From Methanobacteriota archaeon (GTDB lineage: Archaea; Halobacteriota; Methanomicrobia; Methanomicrobiales; Methanospirillaceae), in contig JAKPPB010000020.1 in NCBI GenBank assembly GCA_029547605.1, forward strand, positions 1 to 64,000: 64,000 nucleotides of DNA, written 5' to 3'. The stretch's first letter is position 1; each line of letters starts with the position of its first letter. Shown one piece after another: positions 26,188 through 34,302 of the stretch. The translations under genes were made by a program, and so were the position numbers. Below the pieces are notes generated by a model that had not been told where the DNA came from, ran no database searches, and was given only the letters and a program-made list of their open reading frames with translations.

Positions 26188-26334
26188 ACTTAAACACTTT
26201 TCGTTAACTTTTCTCTGTCTCCATCTGCGAGGGGAGGGGTCGGGCGTTGCAGGGGATGTCCTTCCGTGAATTCATCGTTAAACGAAAAATTGGCCATTAT
26301 TCTCAAAAAAAGAGATTTCAAAACGTTTATATTT
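26188..26334. promoter_or_regulatory. Divergent tfx-mtd promoter region
   Basis: Minus-strand GTTTAAGTC (26188-26196) predicts a tfx start at about the ATG. Plus-strand TTTATATTT (26326-26334) predicts an mtd start near 26356, with RBS GAGGTG at 26370-26375. The two TATA boxes are about 130 bp apart, leaving room for shared regulator sites. Confidence 0.6.
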
Positions 26335-26381
26335 GCACCGGCGAATAGTAACCTGTTATCACCAAAACTGAGGTGTATTAC

Positions 26382-27221
26382 ATGGTTGTGAAAGTAGGAG
26401 TTGCAAAACTGGGCAATATCGCCAGTGGTGTAATGGCCGAGCTTCTTCTTGACGAGAGAGCCGACCGAGAGGACATGCAGACATTCATGGCCACGAGCGG
26501 GACCAAGCTCCAGCCCGAGGACATTGACCGCGTCGTGAACAACATGGTTGCCTGGAAACCCGATTTTGCCATCGTGGTCTCCCCCAACGGCGTCCTTCCC
26601 GGCCCCACCGGTGCCCGCGAGCGGCTCCTTGCAGCCGGGATCCCCACTGTCTTCATCACCGACGACGTGACCACCAAGAAGGAGTGGGCAGAAATCAAGG
26701 ACGGCAAGTTCGGGTACATCATCATGAAGGGCGATGCAATGATCGGCGCCCGCAGGGAGTTCCTGGACCCCATCGAGATGGCAGACTATAACGGCAACCT
26801 GGTGAAGGTGCTCTCTGTCACGGGAGCATTCCGCAAACTGCAGATGGCCCTCGACCAGGTCATCGACCAGGTAAAGGCAGGGAAGAAGGGCGCTGAACTG
26901 GCACTCCCCAAGCTCGTGGTCACCTCTGACAAGGCTGTAGACGGCGAGTTCACCAACCCCTACGCACTTGCGAAGGCACGTGCCGCATACGAGATTGCCT
27001 CGGCAGTCGCCATGGTGAACGTCAAGGGATGCTTCATGACCAAGGAATGGGAGAAGTATATCCCCATCGTCTGCAGTGCCCACGAAATGATGAGGGTTGC
27101 CGCAGTGCTCTGCGATGAGGCCCGTGAACTTGAGAAGGCATGCGACGGCGTAATCCGCAAGCCCCACAAGAAAGACGGCGTGATCGTCTCAAAGACCAAG
27201 CTGATCAGCAAGCCCGAGTAA
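26382..27221 (+). CDS. mtd: F420-dependent methylene-H4MPT dehydrogenase
   Basis: The 279-aa protein starts [20 protein letters not shown] and shows the Mtd core: [59 protein letters not shown] and the C-terminal [20 protein letters not shown]. It reversibly reduces methenyl-H4MPT to methylene-H4MPT with F420H2 in CO2-reducing methanogenesis. Start at ATG 26382 is set by RBS GAGGTG; the track adds three residues. A T7 run follows the stop. Cotranscription with mer is excluded by opposite strands. Confidence 0.97.
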   Translation: MVVKVGVAKLGNIASGVMAELLLDERADREDMQTFMATSGTKLQPEDIDRVVNNMVAWKPDFAIVVSPNGVLPGPTGARERLLAAGIPTVFITDDVTTKKEWAEIKDGKFGYIIMKGDAMIGARREFLDPIEMADYNGNLVKVLSVTGAFRKLQMALDQVIDQVKAGKKGAELALPKLVVTSDKAVDGEFTNPYALAKARAAYEIASAVAMVNVKGCFMTKEWEKYIPIVCSAHEMMRVAAVLCDEARELEKACDGVIRKPHKKDGVIVSKTKLISKPE

Positions 27222-27231
27222 ATCTCTTCCC

Positions 27232-27238
27232 TTTTTTT
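27232..27238 (+). terminator. T-run terminator after mtd
   Basis: Seven T on the coding strand start 11 bp past the mtd stop. Confidence 0.6.
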
Positions 27239-27294
27239 CTCTATCGCAAAGATGCGTCGCCCAGTCGCCCGGAACGCATCCCGCCGGAAACTTC

Positions 27295-28224
27295 CTAGGT
27301 TCTGGATTCTGTAAAATAGGATGCCAATTCCTCGGGAAGAGTGAGAATGACGGGTTCCTGGTGGAGCCGTTCCATGAATGCCGAATCGCTCGTAGAAGAT
27401 ACGTTCGGGTTCATGCGAGATATGAGAGAGCAGAACGCAGAGAACCCACGTCGCGATCCCGGCCGGTCAAAGAAGAGGGACATGTTGAACGCATGAGTCC
27501 CAAGGCTCCGGTACATCGAAAGGACTGAGAGAAGCCCCTCAACGAATGTCGCAAGATACGGCTCGAAATCAGGCATGGACGATATGGGGAGGATGGCCCG
27601 CACCTCCCGCTCGCCCAGGGGCACCGCCTGGGCCAGCCAGCAGATCTCGTCGCCAAAGAGGAACCGTGGGCCGGATCGCTCTTCTTTCACGAGGTCATCC
27701 CAGTAACTGCGTCCATGGCGTCTGAGGTAGGAAGCGCTTCCCCGAAGGTACCGTTCCAACAGCGCCGGGGGCACAGGGTCCGCCAGCCCCTGGAGGTGGG
27801 GATGGACGATCGAGGCCCCTGCCGAGGAGAGATAGTTCCAGTTGATGGATGGGAACCCCGGCTGGCCGGCAAGTGATTCTATCATCCCCTCAAACGCATC
27901 CCCTATTTGCCCGGGTGTGAAGGCGTCGACGTGATGAGCCCTGGTGATGACCGTCACCGTATGCCACTTCGCATAGGGGAAGAGGTTCGGAAACGTGAGG
28001 CTCTCTCCCCGTACAATCCGGGTCCCACCCGGGAAGCAGGGGGTTGTCTCCTCAACCCGGCTGGTGCAGAACGGGCAAGGCGAGGTCTGTTCCGGTGGAG
28101 AGTACACCACGTCGAGCCTTCGATTGAGCCGCCCTGGAGCGATCCTGCACCGGAGCCCTGATACGTGCTCTTCCCGGTACTCGATCGAGCTGTCCCCTGA
28201 TCGGACCCTGGTGATGCGAAACAT
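27295..28224 (-). CDS. Galactose-1-phosphate uridylyltransferase-like (HIT superfamily) protein
   Basis: The 309-aa protein has the GalT zinc-type CPFC (about residue 50), NLFPYAKWHTVTVITRAHHV, and the nucleotidyl-transfer motif IVHPHLQG (HPHxQ) near residue 138. GalT-family proteins move UMP between hexose-1-phosphates through a uridylyl-histidine. In archaea these proteins may serve sugar-nucleotide supply for surface glycans, but the sugar cannot be read from sequence. It lies downstream of mer on the same strand but is separated from it by a T-run terminator. Confidence 0.82.
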   Translation of the reverse strand: MFRITRVRSGDSSIEYREEHVSGLRCRIAPGRLNRRLDVVYSPPEQTSPCPFCTSRVEETTPCFPGGTRIVRGESLTFPNLFPYAKWHTVTVITRAHHVDAFTPGQIGDAFEGMIESLAGQPGFPSINWNYLSSAGASIVHPHLQGLADPVPPALLERYLRGSASYLRRHGRSYWDDLVKEERSGPRFLFGDEICWLAQAVPLGEREVRAILPISSMPDFEPYLATFVEGLLSVLSMYRSLGTHAFNMSLFFDRPGSRRGFSAFCSLISRMNPNVSSTSDSAFMERLHQEPVILTLPEELASYFTESRT

Positions 28225-28267
28225 TGGCTTCTTGGGTATCTCAGGACGAATGGTCCCGGACCAGTCG

Positions 28268-28274
28268 AAAAAAA
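28268..28274 (-). terminator. T-run terminator after mer
   Basis: Seven T on the minus strand lie about 31 bp past the mer stop, before the GalT-like gene. Confidence 0.55.
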
Positions 28275-28305
28275 GGAGTGTTACCGGTGCTCGAAGGCGC
28301 CAGGC

Positions 28306-29295
28306 CTAGACAATGTACTTGCCGAGGAGGCGGATCGAGTTGGTCATGTCCGGCCCGAGTGGGGATCCGAAGATGATCTGGGTGACACCGGCCTTTGCCA
28401 GGTCCTCGCACTTCTGTTTGACCGTGTCTGGGGTTCCGGCGATGGTGAAGGCATCGATGGTCTTGTCATCGACGTTCTCTCCGGCGGTCTTGAAATCGAA
28501 CTTGGCAAGCGCAGCCTTGATGTTTGCCACCTTTGCGGCGTCAAGACCGTGGCGCTGGAGGAGCTCAGGCGGGGAGCCGGCAGCGATGAAGGCAGCGACA
28601 ATCTTGGCGGCGTTCCGGGCCTTCTTCTCGTTCATGTCAATGGACATCGCGGTGTAGGCACCGACGTCAAAGCCCTTCTTGCCTACCTTGTCGCAGGCTG
28701 CCTTGATGATTGGGATTGCCACGGCGAAGTCCTTCGGGTTGGATGCATTGATCAGTGCGCCGTCACCTACGGTCCCGGCAAGCTCAAGGACTTTTGGCCC
28801 CTGCGCGCCGACGTAGATCGGGATGCCCTTCTTGCCAGGGAGGTTCACTCCGGTGAGCTTGGCGCCGTCATAGTCGAAGAACTCCATCCCCGACTTCTTG
28901 ACCTCTTCTCCTGCACAGAGCTTTCGGATCTGGGCGATCGCCTCTCCGAGCCGTGCGACCGGTTTCTCGGGTTTGATGGCAAGTTTCGGGAGGGTGGACA
29001 GGTCACCGGGCCCGATGCCGAGCACCGCACGGCCGTCCGAGATCTCGTTCAGCGTGCACGCAAACGAGGCCATTGCGGCGGGCGTGTCGGTGAACGAGTT
29101 CATGATCCCAGGCCCCATCTTCAGGGTGGTGGTGGCGGCGGCGATCATGGCAAGGGTGGGGTAGCAGTGGCGGTTGTTGTAGTGGTTGGTGATCCACGCG
29201 TAGTCAATGTCCTTCGACTCTGCGAGCTTGCAGAAATTGACCACCTGCTTGACATTCACGTTGCCAGGCACAAATTCTATTCCATAGGTTGTCAA
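28306..29295 (-). CDS. mer: F420-dependent methylene-H4MPT reductase
   Basis: The 329-aa luciferase-like TIM barrel starts MTTYGIEFVPGNVNVKQVVN and contains YAWITNHYNNRHCYPTLAMI, GRAVLGIGPGDLSTLPKLAI and IPIYVGAQGPKVLELAGTVG, all typical of Mer. It reduces methylene- to methyl-H4MPT with F420H2. The start codon is TTG (29293-29295), fixed by RBS GAGGTG 8 bp before it and by the family N-terminus. TATA GTATTTAAAT at 29331-29340 gives a very short leader. Mtd, Mer and the Mtr end are all in the window but not in one operon. Confidence 0.96.
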   Translation of the reverse strand: MTTYGIEFVPGNVNVKQVVNFCKLAESKDIDYAWITNHYNNRHCYPTLAMIAAATTTLKMGPGIMNSFTDTPAAMASFACTLNEISDGRAVLGIGPGDLSTLPKLAIKPEKPVARLGEAIAQIRKLCAGEEVKKSGMEFFDYDGAKLTGVNLPGKKGIPIYVGAQGPKVLELAGTVGDGALINASNPKDFAVAIPIIKAACDKVGKKGFDVGAYTAMSIDMNEKKARNAAKIVAAFIAAGSPPELLQRHGLDAAKVANIKAALAKFDFKTAGENVDDKTIDAFTIAGTPDTVKQKCEDLAKAGVTQIIFGSPLGPDMTNSIRLLGKYIV

Positions 29296-29330
29296 GGTAA
29301 CTTCACCTCATGGAGTATTATCGAACGAAG

Positions 29331-29340
29331 ATTTAAATAC
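29331..29340 (-). promoter_or_regulatory. TATA box of mer
   Basis: Minus-strand GTATTTAAAT lies 36-45 bp upstream of the TTG start and about 25 bp before the RBS, a strong archaeal promoter match. Confidence 0.65.
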
Positions 29341-29344
29341 ATTA

Positions 29345-29748
29345 TCATTTTTTATTGCGAGAATGTGGGGATAAGCCCCGATTCCCCGAAAAATAATCCC
29401 TATACGGCCCCGGATTCCAGTTGGCATTCTTCATTTTATCCAAGACGCAGAGAGATTTCATCTTTAGGGAAAAGTAATACCCTGCGATGGGACTGCACGT
29501 TCATCAGGCATCCCGCGTCGAAAAAGATCCTGCAAGGGATCTTCCTTACATTCCAGGGAACGGAGAGCAGAAGTGCTTTATTATCACAGGGAAAAATCCT
29601 GATAAAGAGAATGTGTGAGGAGATACGCGATGAGACGCGCTGTTGGTCGTGATTGCCCTCACCTTGCCGTTGAAGCGGCGGGCCTTTCCCATTCCCTCCT
29701 CTCCATACCCCCGCGTACCCGCAGAATGCACAGGAACCACACGATATC
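29345..29748. other. Intergenic region between mer and the FtsZ-like gene
   Basis: No credible gene is present. One inverted repeat, AAGATCC/GGATCTT with a 6-nt spacer, lies near 29529-29548. The 139-aa minus-strand ORF (29436-29855) runs into the FtsZ-like gene and has no family features. No clear TATA box was found for the plus-strand gene. Confidence 0.4.
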
Positions 29749-30939
29749 ATGCGAATTCTCACCATAGGTCTCGGCGGAGCCGGATGCAGGATAGTAGACC
29801 GCCTCCTAGCCCACGACCGGAAGGCCCCAGTGCACTGTGTCTTTGGGATTGTCATCGACTGCGACGCGGAGCAGTTGAACTCCCTTCAGAATGTGCCGGT
29901 GGACCAGAGGATCTTCTTTCAGCCGCTGGACCCTTCCCATCCCGAAGACCTGGCAGCTCACCTGCCCTCCGAAGAAGCCCTCTCCCGACTCCAGGCCCTT
30001 GACGATGGAGATATCGATGCCCTCTTCGTATGTGCAGGTCTTGGTGGCGCCATGGCTTCAACTGCCCCTGCGCTCGTGACCTTCCTGAAAAACAGCATTG
30101 CAGAGCCCGTATTCGGCCTCTTCACCCTCCCCTGCAGGGGGGAGGGTGAGCCCCGCTCCTCTTCTGCGGCTGAACAGCTTGAGAATCTGTATGGCCTGCT
30201 TGAAGGTATCGTCCTTTATGACAACGAGTCATGGTACGGGAAAGTGCCCCCCGCGGCGGATGACACGGGTATCTCCCGCCAGGGTGACCTCGGCGCCCTG
30301 ATAGGCCTGCGCCAGAGCGAGCCCGTTCCCCTTACGGGGAAGGAGAGGTTCTACCGCGATTTCAATGACCTTATCGGCCGACGTTTCACCCTGCTGCTCA
30401 GGGCAGGGGAATTCTCCGAACGATCACCCGATGATCTGCCGGAAGTGGTCCTTGATGCCGGCGAGATATTAAACACTATCAGGGGAATGGGGTTCATCAC
30501 CATGGGGTATTCACGCGAGGAAGTAGCTCTGGAGCGTCCCATCGACCTGCTCTCACGGTTCCGTCCAGGCGCCCCCACAGTCCAGGATGGCCACCTGAAA
30601 GCATCCCGGGTCGTGGAGCTTGCAAAGAAGGCAATATTCGAGGAGATTTCCACACCCACAGAACTCGAGGATGCACAAAAAGCCCTCATCCTCATCGCAG
30701 GTCCCTCCCACGAGATGAGCATGAGGGGGTTTATGACAGTGAGGAAGTGGATTGACCGGACCATCAGGGGGCTCGAACTCCGGTCAGGGGATTACCCTGT
30801 GAGCGGCACCCGTTTCCTGGGCATATTCATCATCCTTGCAGGCATGGAGACGCTGCCAAGGGTGGAGGAGATAAGGCAGGTCAGGGACAGGGTGAGAGGG
30901 GGAGGTCACGATACGGCTGCGCAGGGCCCCGGCAACTGA
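29749..30939 (+). CDS. Tubulin/FtsZ-superfamily protein with degenerate signature
   Basis: The 396-aa protein begins MRILTIGLGGAGCRIVDRLL, like the first nucleotide loop of FtsZ/CetZ proteins. The T4 tubulin signature, GGGTGTG in FtsZ, reads CAGLGGAMASTAPA. The T7 region reads VVLDAGEILNTIRGMGFITM, where one Asp is kept, the second is Glu and the Asn is lost. The rest follows the family (FGLFTLPCRGEG; C-terminal FIILAGMET). This suggests altered or absent GTPase activity rather than canonical cytokinetic FtsZ. It stands alone; a role in cell shape or scaffolding is inference. Confidence 0.75.
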   Translation: MRILTIGLGGAGCRIVDRLLAHDRKAPVHCVFGIVIDCDAEQLNSLQNVPVDQRIFFQPLDPSHPEDLAAHLPSEEALSRLQALDDGDIDALFVCAGLGGAMASTAPALVTFLKNSIAEPVFGLFTLPCRGEGEPRSSSAAEQLENLYGLLEGIVLYDNESWYGKVPPAADDTGISRQGDLGALIGLRQSEPVPLTGKERFYRDFNDLIGRRFTLLLRAGEFSERSPDDLPEVVLDAGEILNTIRGMGFITMGYSREEVALERPIDLLSRFRPGAPTVQDGHLKASRVVELAKKAIFEEISTPTELEDAQKALILIAGPSHEMSMRGFMTVRKWIDRTIRGLELRSGDYPVSGTRFLGIFIILAGMETLPRVEEIRQVRDRVRGGGHDTAAQGPGN

Positions 30940-31014
30940 ACCGCGAAGACTCTCTCGCAGACTTTCTCACGGACTCCTTCGCAACTCGTGGTCCCAGGCA
31001 GAAAACCTCCTCCG

Positions 31015-31962
31015 TCAGTCGTGGTTTATCTTTGAGAAGGGGATGTTCCCCGCACCAATCTCCGTCCTGATCGGGATTCCTTTCTCGACGGTGTTCGCGA
31101 CAAAGTTCATGCCGGAGAACGCAACGATGGAGAGCCGGTAAGGGTCCGCGACCAGGTTGAAGACCGAGTTTCCCATCGCGACAGGGAAGATAAAACCCGC
31201 TTTCTTCATCTGCGCGACCACTTCACGTGCCCTCCCCTCCGCAAGTGCCGGGATCTCCCTGACGTTTGCAAGGGCTGTGCCGGTCCCAGTCGAGACAAGC
31301 GAAGAGAGAGAGGTGAGCCCTGCAGAGATGAAGAGCTGGAGTGGATCGATGGTCGTCCCGCGGTACCCGATGAGGTCCACGAACCGGGTCGCCTCCCCGT
31401 GCTGGATCTCCAGGCGACCTCCGTATGCCATCCTCACAGGGATGCCGCGGCGCTGGAATACTCCGTCCATCGTGATGCTGCAGATGCTCATGATCCCGGC
31501 GCTCCCGGAGGGGATCCGCGGGTCCCGGTCAATGACCCGGTAGCGTGGGAAAAAACCGCACCTTGCCCCGATAACCTCGTCAAAGGCATTCGTTGCATCG
31601 AAAAGCCGCTCTTCGGGGACTATCGAGAGGTTATAGGCTACGTCCCCTGTGCCGGTTTCGGGATCGAAGGTGCTCCGGAAAGCCAGCCGCTCGAGTTTGG
31701 AGATGATGAAGCCGATCCTGTCCCCGACGAGGGCGCTCTCGGTCTCCTCCTTGCCATAGGGAGTGAGGATGCGGCCCATGTTGCCGACTTTCTCGGTAAA
31801 CCCCATCTCATCGAGGTACCGCAGGTAATACTGTACCGCGCGGTCACTCAGGACAAAACCCCGCTCGGCCATCAGTTCCGAGAGCCTCTTAGCGCCCATT
31901 GGCTCCCGGTGTTCCTTGAGTATGCGCAGGATCTCGATGTATTTCCGCTCTGTTCGTATCAT
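31015..31962 (-). CDS. nrpR: NrpR-type transcriptional repressor
   Basis: The 315-aa protein has an N-terminal winged helix (IEILRILKEHREPMGAKRLS, then LSDRAVQYYLRYLDEMGFTE) followed by one NrpR regulatory domain (DUF128), with GRCG-like GARCGFFPRYRVIDRDPRIP and GGRLEIQHGEATRFVDLIGY. NrpR represses nitrogen-assimilation genes in methanogens and is released by 2-oxoglutarate. With a single regulatory domain it may act as a homodimer or with a second NrpR. Its ATG directly follows the stop of the dCTP-deaminase homologue (zero spacing). Confidence 0.88.
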   Translation of the reverse strand: MIRTERKYIEILRILKEHREPMGAKRLSELMAERGFVLSDRAVQYYLRYLDEMGFTEKVGNMGRILTPYGKEETESALVGDRIGFIISKLERLAFRSTFDPETGTGDVAYNLSIVPEERLFDATNAFDEVIGARCGFFPRYRVIDRDPRIPSGSAGIMSICSITMDGVFQRRGIPVRMAYGGRLEIQHGEATRFVDLIGYRGTTIDPLQLFISAGLTSLSSLVSTGTGTALANVREIPALAEGRAREVVAQMKKAGFIFPVAMGNSVFNLVADPYRLSIVAFSGMNFVANTVEKGIPIRTEIGAGNIPFSKINHD

Positions 31963-32400
31963 TTATCTCGCCTGTATGACACCTGTGCTGTCCTGGTATC
32001 GCCCGCTGTACATGCTCCTGCCATCGGTGACCTGGTGGAATATTATCTGGACTACCCGGTCATTCTTTCTCAGGGTGAGGTGCTCTGCCCCCATGTTGAC
32101 CAGGCAGAGAGTCAGCTGGCCCCTGAAACCCGGGTCAACAAAGCCCGCGGTGAGCACAATGCCTCTCCTCCCGAACGATGACCTGCACCGGAGCGTTGCT
32201 GCAAGGTCCGAAGGCAGCTCTACTCTTTCAAGGGTGCTCACAAGGGTGCATATCCCCGGTGGCAGGACAAAATCGCCGCCCACCCTGAGATCGTATGATG
32301 CCGGCTGCTGGCATTCTTCGCTGTAGGGTTCTATGACCAGTTCGCCCCCGCTTTCGCATCCACGGAGGCGCCTGGCGATCTCTGATGATGACAGGATCAT
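31963..32400 (-). CDS. dCTP deaminase/dUTPase-family protein lacking the deaminase glutamate
   Basis: The 145-aa protein matches the DCD/DUT fold: PASYDLRVGGDFVLPPG, LRCRSSFGRRGIVLTAGFVD and NDRVVQIIFHQV. In dCTP deaminases the strand after DPGFxG reads LEFYN or LELVN with the catalytic Glu; here it reads LTLCLVN, with Cys in that place. The Asp shared with dUTPases is kept. It is therefore more likely a dUTPase-like hydrolase or a regulatory homologue. It is somewhat shorter than usual (170-190 aa) and in an operon with nrpR. Confidence 0.78.
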   Translation of the reverse strand: MILSSSEIARRLRGCESGGELVIEPYSEECQQPASYDLRVGGDFVLPPGICTLVSTLERVELPSDLAATLRCRSSFGRRGIVLTAGFVDPGFRGQLTLCLVNMGAEHLTLRKNDRVVQIIFHQVTDGRSMYSGRYQDSTGVIQAR

Positions 32401-32458
32401 TGTTACAGATCAATACTACAGAAAATGCTTAATAGGTTGTCCTGCCAACGCCTGTGAC

Positions 32459-32530
32459 GGATCCATGGGGTAGAGGATATCCTCTTGGGCTTCGGACCCA
32501 AGGACGCGGGTTCGATTCCCGCTGGGTCCG
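32459..32530 (+). tRNA. tRNA-Arg (anticodon UCG)
   Basis: The 72-nt cloverleaf has acceptor GGATCCA pairing TGGGTCC with one G-U pair. The anticodon stem TTGGG/CCCAA holds loop CTTCGGA, giving UCG (codon CGA), and the T arm is GCGGG-TTCGATT-CCCGC. CCA is not encoded. A TATA-like GCTTAATAGG lies about 30 bp upstream and a T6 run follows. Confidence 0.93.
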
Positions 32531-32532
32531 CC

Positions 32533-32538
32533 TTTTTT
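32533..32538 (+). terminator. T-run terminator of tRNA-Arg
   Basis: Six T follow the tRNA 3' end after two C. Confidence 0.5.
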
Positions 32539-32625
32539 GAATTGGTGAGTGCTTCATACTGCCGGGTGCTGTGTGCCTTACTAATCCCATGAGAGGGCAT
32601 AGAGCGGAATCCCCCTTCCCCGGCC

Positions 32626-34017
32626 TTACAGGCCTTTTCCCCTGCGGCGTAGATTCCCTGGTCTCCTCTTCTTCAGGATGATGAATGCAACAAGGGAGAG
32701 TGCTGCTGCCACCGCAACCAACACGCCCACTCCAAGCCAGTTGAAACTTTTTTGCATGGGGATGAGAAGAAGGGCAGTCTCGTTCTGGGAAGTAAACATC
32801 TTCTTCATCTCTGCCGGGTCGTATCCCTCTTTTTCCGTCGTGATCACGTACGAGGTGTTCAGCCTCATACGAAGGGAGAGCGTGCCATCTTCTCCTGTGA
32901 CTCCCTGCTCTTTCCCGTCGATCCGTATCACGACACCAGGGACTGCGACCTTGTCTCCCTCAATGGTAGATATGGTGGCATTCACCCCTGGATATGCAAG
33001 TTCGACGGCCACATCTTCTCCCTGGGAGCGGACCGGCAATACCTGGGAATGACTGACAAACGCAGGGTGCCTGACCTCAAGCAGGTATTCACCGAGCATG
33101 AGGTCCGCAAGCTGAACCCTCCCGTACTTGTTGGTGGTCCCGCGGGACTGGCCGTCGAGAATGACAAGCGCCCCCTCGACAGGGGTCTTTTCCTCACTGT
33201 ACACCGACACGAATACACTGTATGGTGACTTTTTGAGCGTGATGCCGACAAGGGCCTGGTCCTGGTCCACAATCAGCCGCTCGCGGTAGTCCTCATATCC
33301 CTCCAATTTTGCCTGGAACGAATAGACCTTTCCTCTGGGAAGGTATAGAGTAACCGCGCCCTTCTGGTCCGTGATCCCGCGGGCTTCGCCGTCTACGAAG
33401 ATCGCCACGCCGGGGACAGGGTTGCCGGAACTCTCATCCCTGACAAGCACTGAGAACCGGTCGTCCCTGAAGAGCATCGCCTGGACGGTCTTCTCTTCGA
33501 GCCCTGTCTCAACTATTGCAGAATACGCCCTGTAGTTGGGGGCCGCGACGTCGAGGGTGTACATTGAATCGCCAGTGACAGTAAAGGAGACTGTCCCGTT
33601 CTCTTCTGTCATGGCCGTCTGCCCGGTCGCTCTCTCAGTTATACTGACTGTGGCCCCGCCTACTGGCGCAAGGGTGTCGGCATCAAATACCTGGACGAGG
33701 AGTGGCACTTTCTTCCTGTGCATCTCGACGACGAGCGTAGTGGTGTTGACCCCGATGTCACCCGACCAGGGATCATAGCCGGTCTTCTCGACCATGACCT
33801 GTATGATCTCTGTTCCCGGGTGGGTAAACTCGATATTCCCGCTGCTGTCGGTTTTGCCTACCCTCGCACCATTCGCAAACAGCGATGCCCCCTGGAGAGG
33901 GGTGATGTTTTCCTCGTGCTCGTATACATTCACGAGCACCGTCACCCCCAGGACAGGGGAGGCACAGAGAAGTGTAAAGAGAAGGACGTATGCAAAACGG
34001 GTTCCAATCCTTTCCAT
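32626..34017 (-). CDS. Membrane-anchored surface protein with PEGA/carboxypeptidase-regulatory-like repeats
   Basis: The 463-aa protein has a signal peptide (FAYVLLFTLLCASPVLG), five Ig-like beta-sandwich repeats of about 70-80 residues and a C-terminal membrane helix (WLGVGVLVAVAAALSLVAFI) with a basic cytoplasmic tail (KKRRPGNLRRRGKGL). Each repeat has the pattern P(V/L)xGAxVxxxGxxxGxTxxxG, for example TPVEGALVILDGQSRGTTNK. Such repeats are common on archaeal cell surfaces, probably for adhesion or envelope contact. The anchor lacks a PGF motif, so it is a simple type I protein. Confidence 0.85.
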   Translation of the reverse strand: MERIGTRFAYVLLFTLLCASPVLGVTVLVNVYEHEENITPLQGASLFANGARVGKTDSSGNIEFTHPGTEIIQVMVEKTGYDPWSGDIGVNTTTLVVEMHRKKVPLLVQVFDADTLAPVGGATVSITERATGQTAMTEENGTVSFTVTGDSMYTLDVAAPNYRAYSAIVETGLEEKTVQAMLFRDDRFSVLVRDESSGNPVPGVAIFVDGEARGITDQKGAVTLYLPRGKVYSFQAKLEGYEDYRERLIVDQDQALVGITLKKSPYSVFVSVYSEEKTPVEGALVILDGQSRGTTNKYGRVQLADLMLGEYLLEVRHPAFVSHSQVLPVRSQGEDVAVELAYPGVNATISTIEGDKVAVPGVVIRIDGKEQGVTGEDGTLSLRMRLNTSYVITTEKEGYDPAEMKKMFTSQNETALLLIPMQKSFNWLGVGVLVAVAAALSLVAFIILKKRRPGNLRRRGKGL

Positions 34018-34302
34018 ATTCTGATATCGACGCTCTCTCTATATCTTTTCATTGGTAGAAAGGCCAGGAAAGGTTCCTGAAGGCAAAATAATTCCATGAT
34101 CTGCTTCGTGACGCATGGCGGCAGGGGGTATGGCTCGACTATGTTCATGATCACCGCACACGCCGCTCCATCGGGCGCGTCTGGCAGTGTATCTGGTCCA
34201 CACCACTCCCCTTCGCAGTCCTTTTGCCGATCACAAAGGATGGAGCGCAATACAGATTGATACGCCCAAAAAAAAGAGTAATCCAGGGGGTTGACCGGGA
34301 AA
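34018..34302. other. Intergenic region with small Cys-rich reading frame
   Basis: Between the surface protein and AMP phosphorylase no firm gene is seen. A minus-strand frame (inside the 131-aa ORF 33942-34337) reads ILCDRQKDCEGEWCGPDTLP, with closely spaced Cys, and could be a small protein or a remnant. A T8 run (34268-34275) terminates the AMP phosphorylase transcript. Confidence 0.4.
34268..34275 (-). terminator. T-run terminator of AMP phosphorylase
   Basis: Eight T on the minus strand start 27 bp past the stop codon. Confidence 0.6.
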
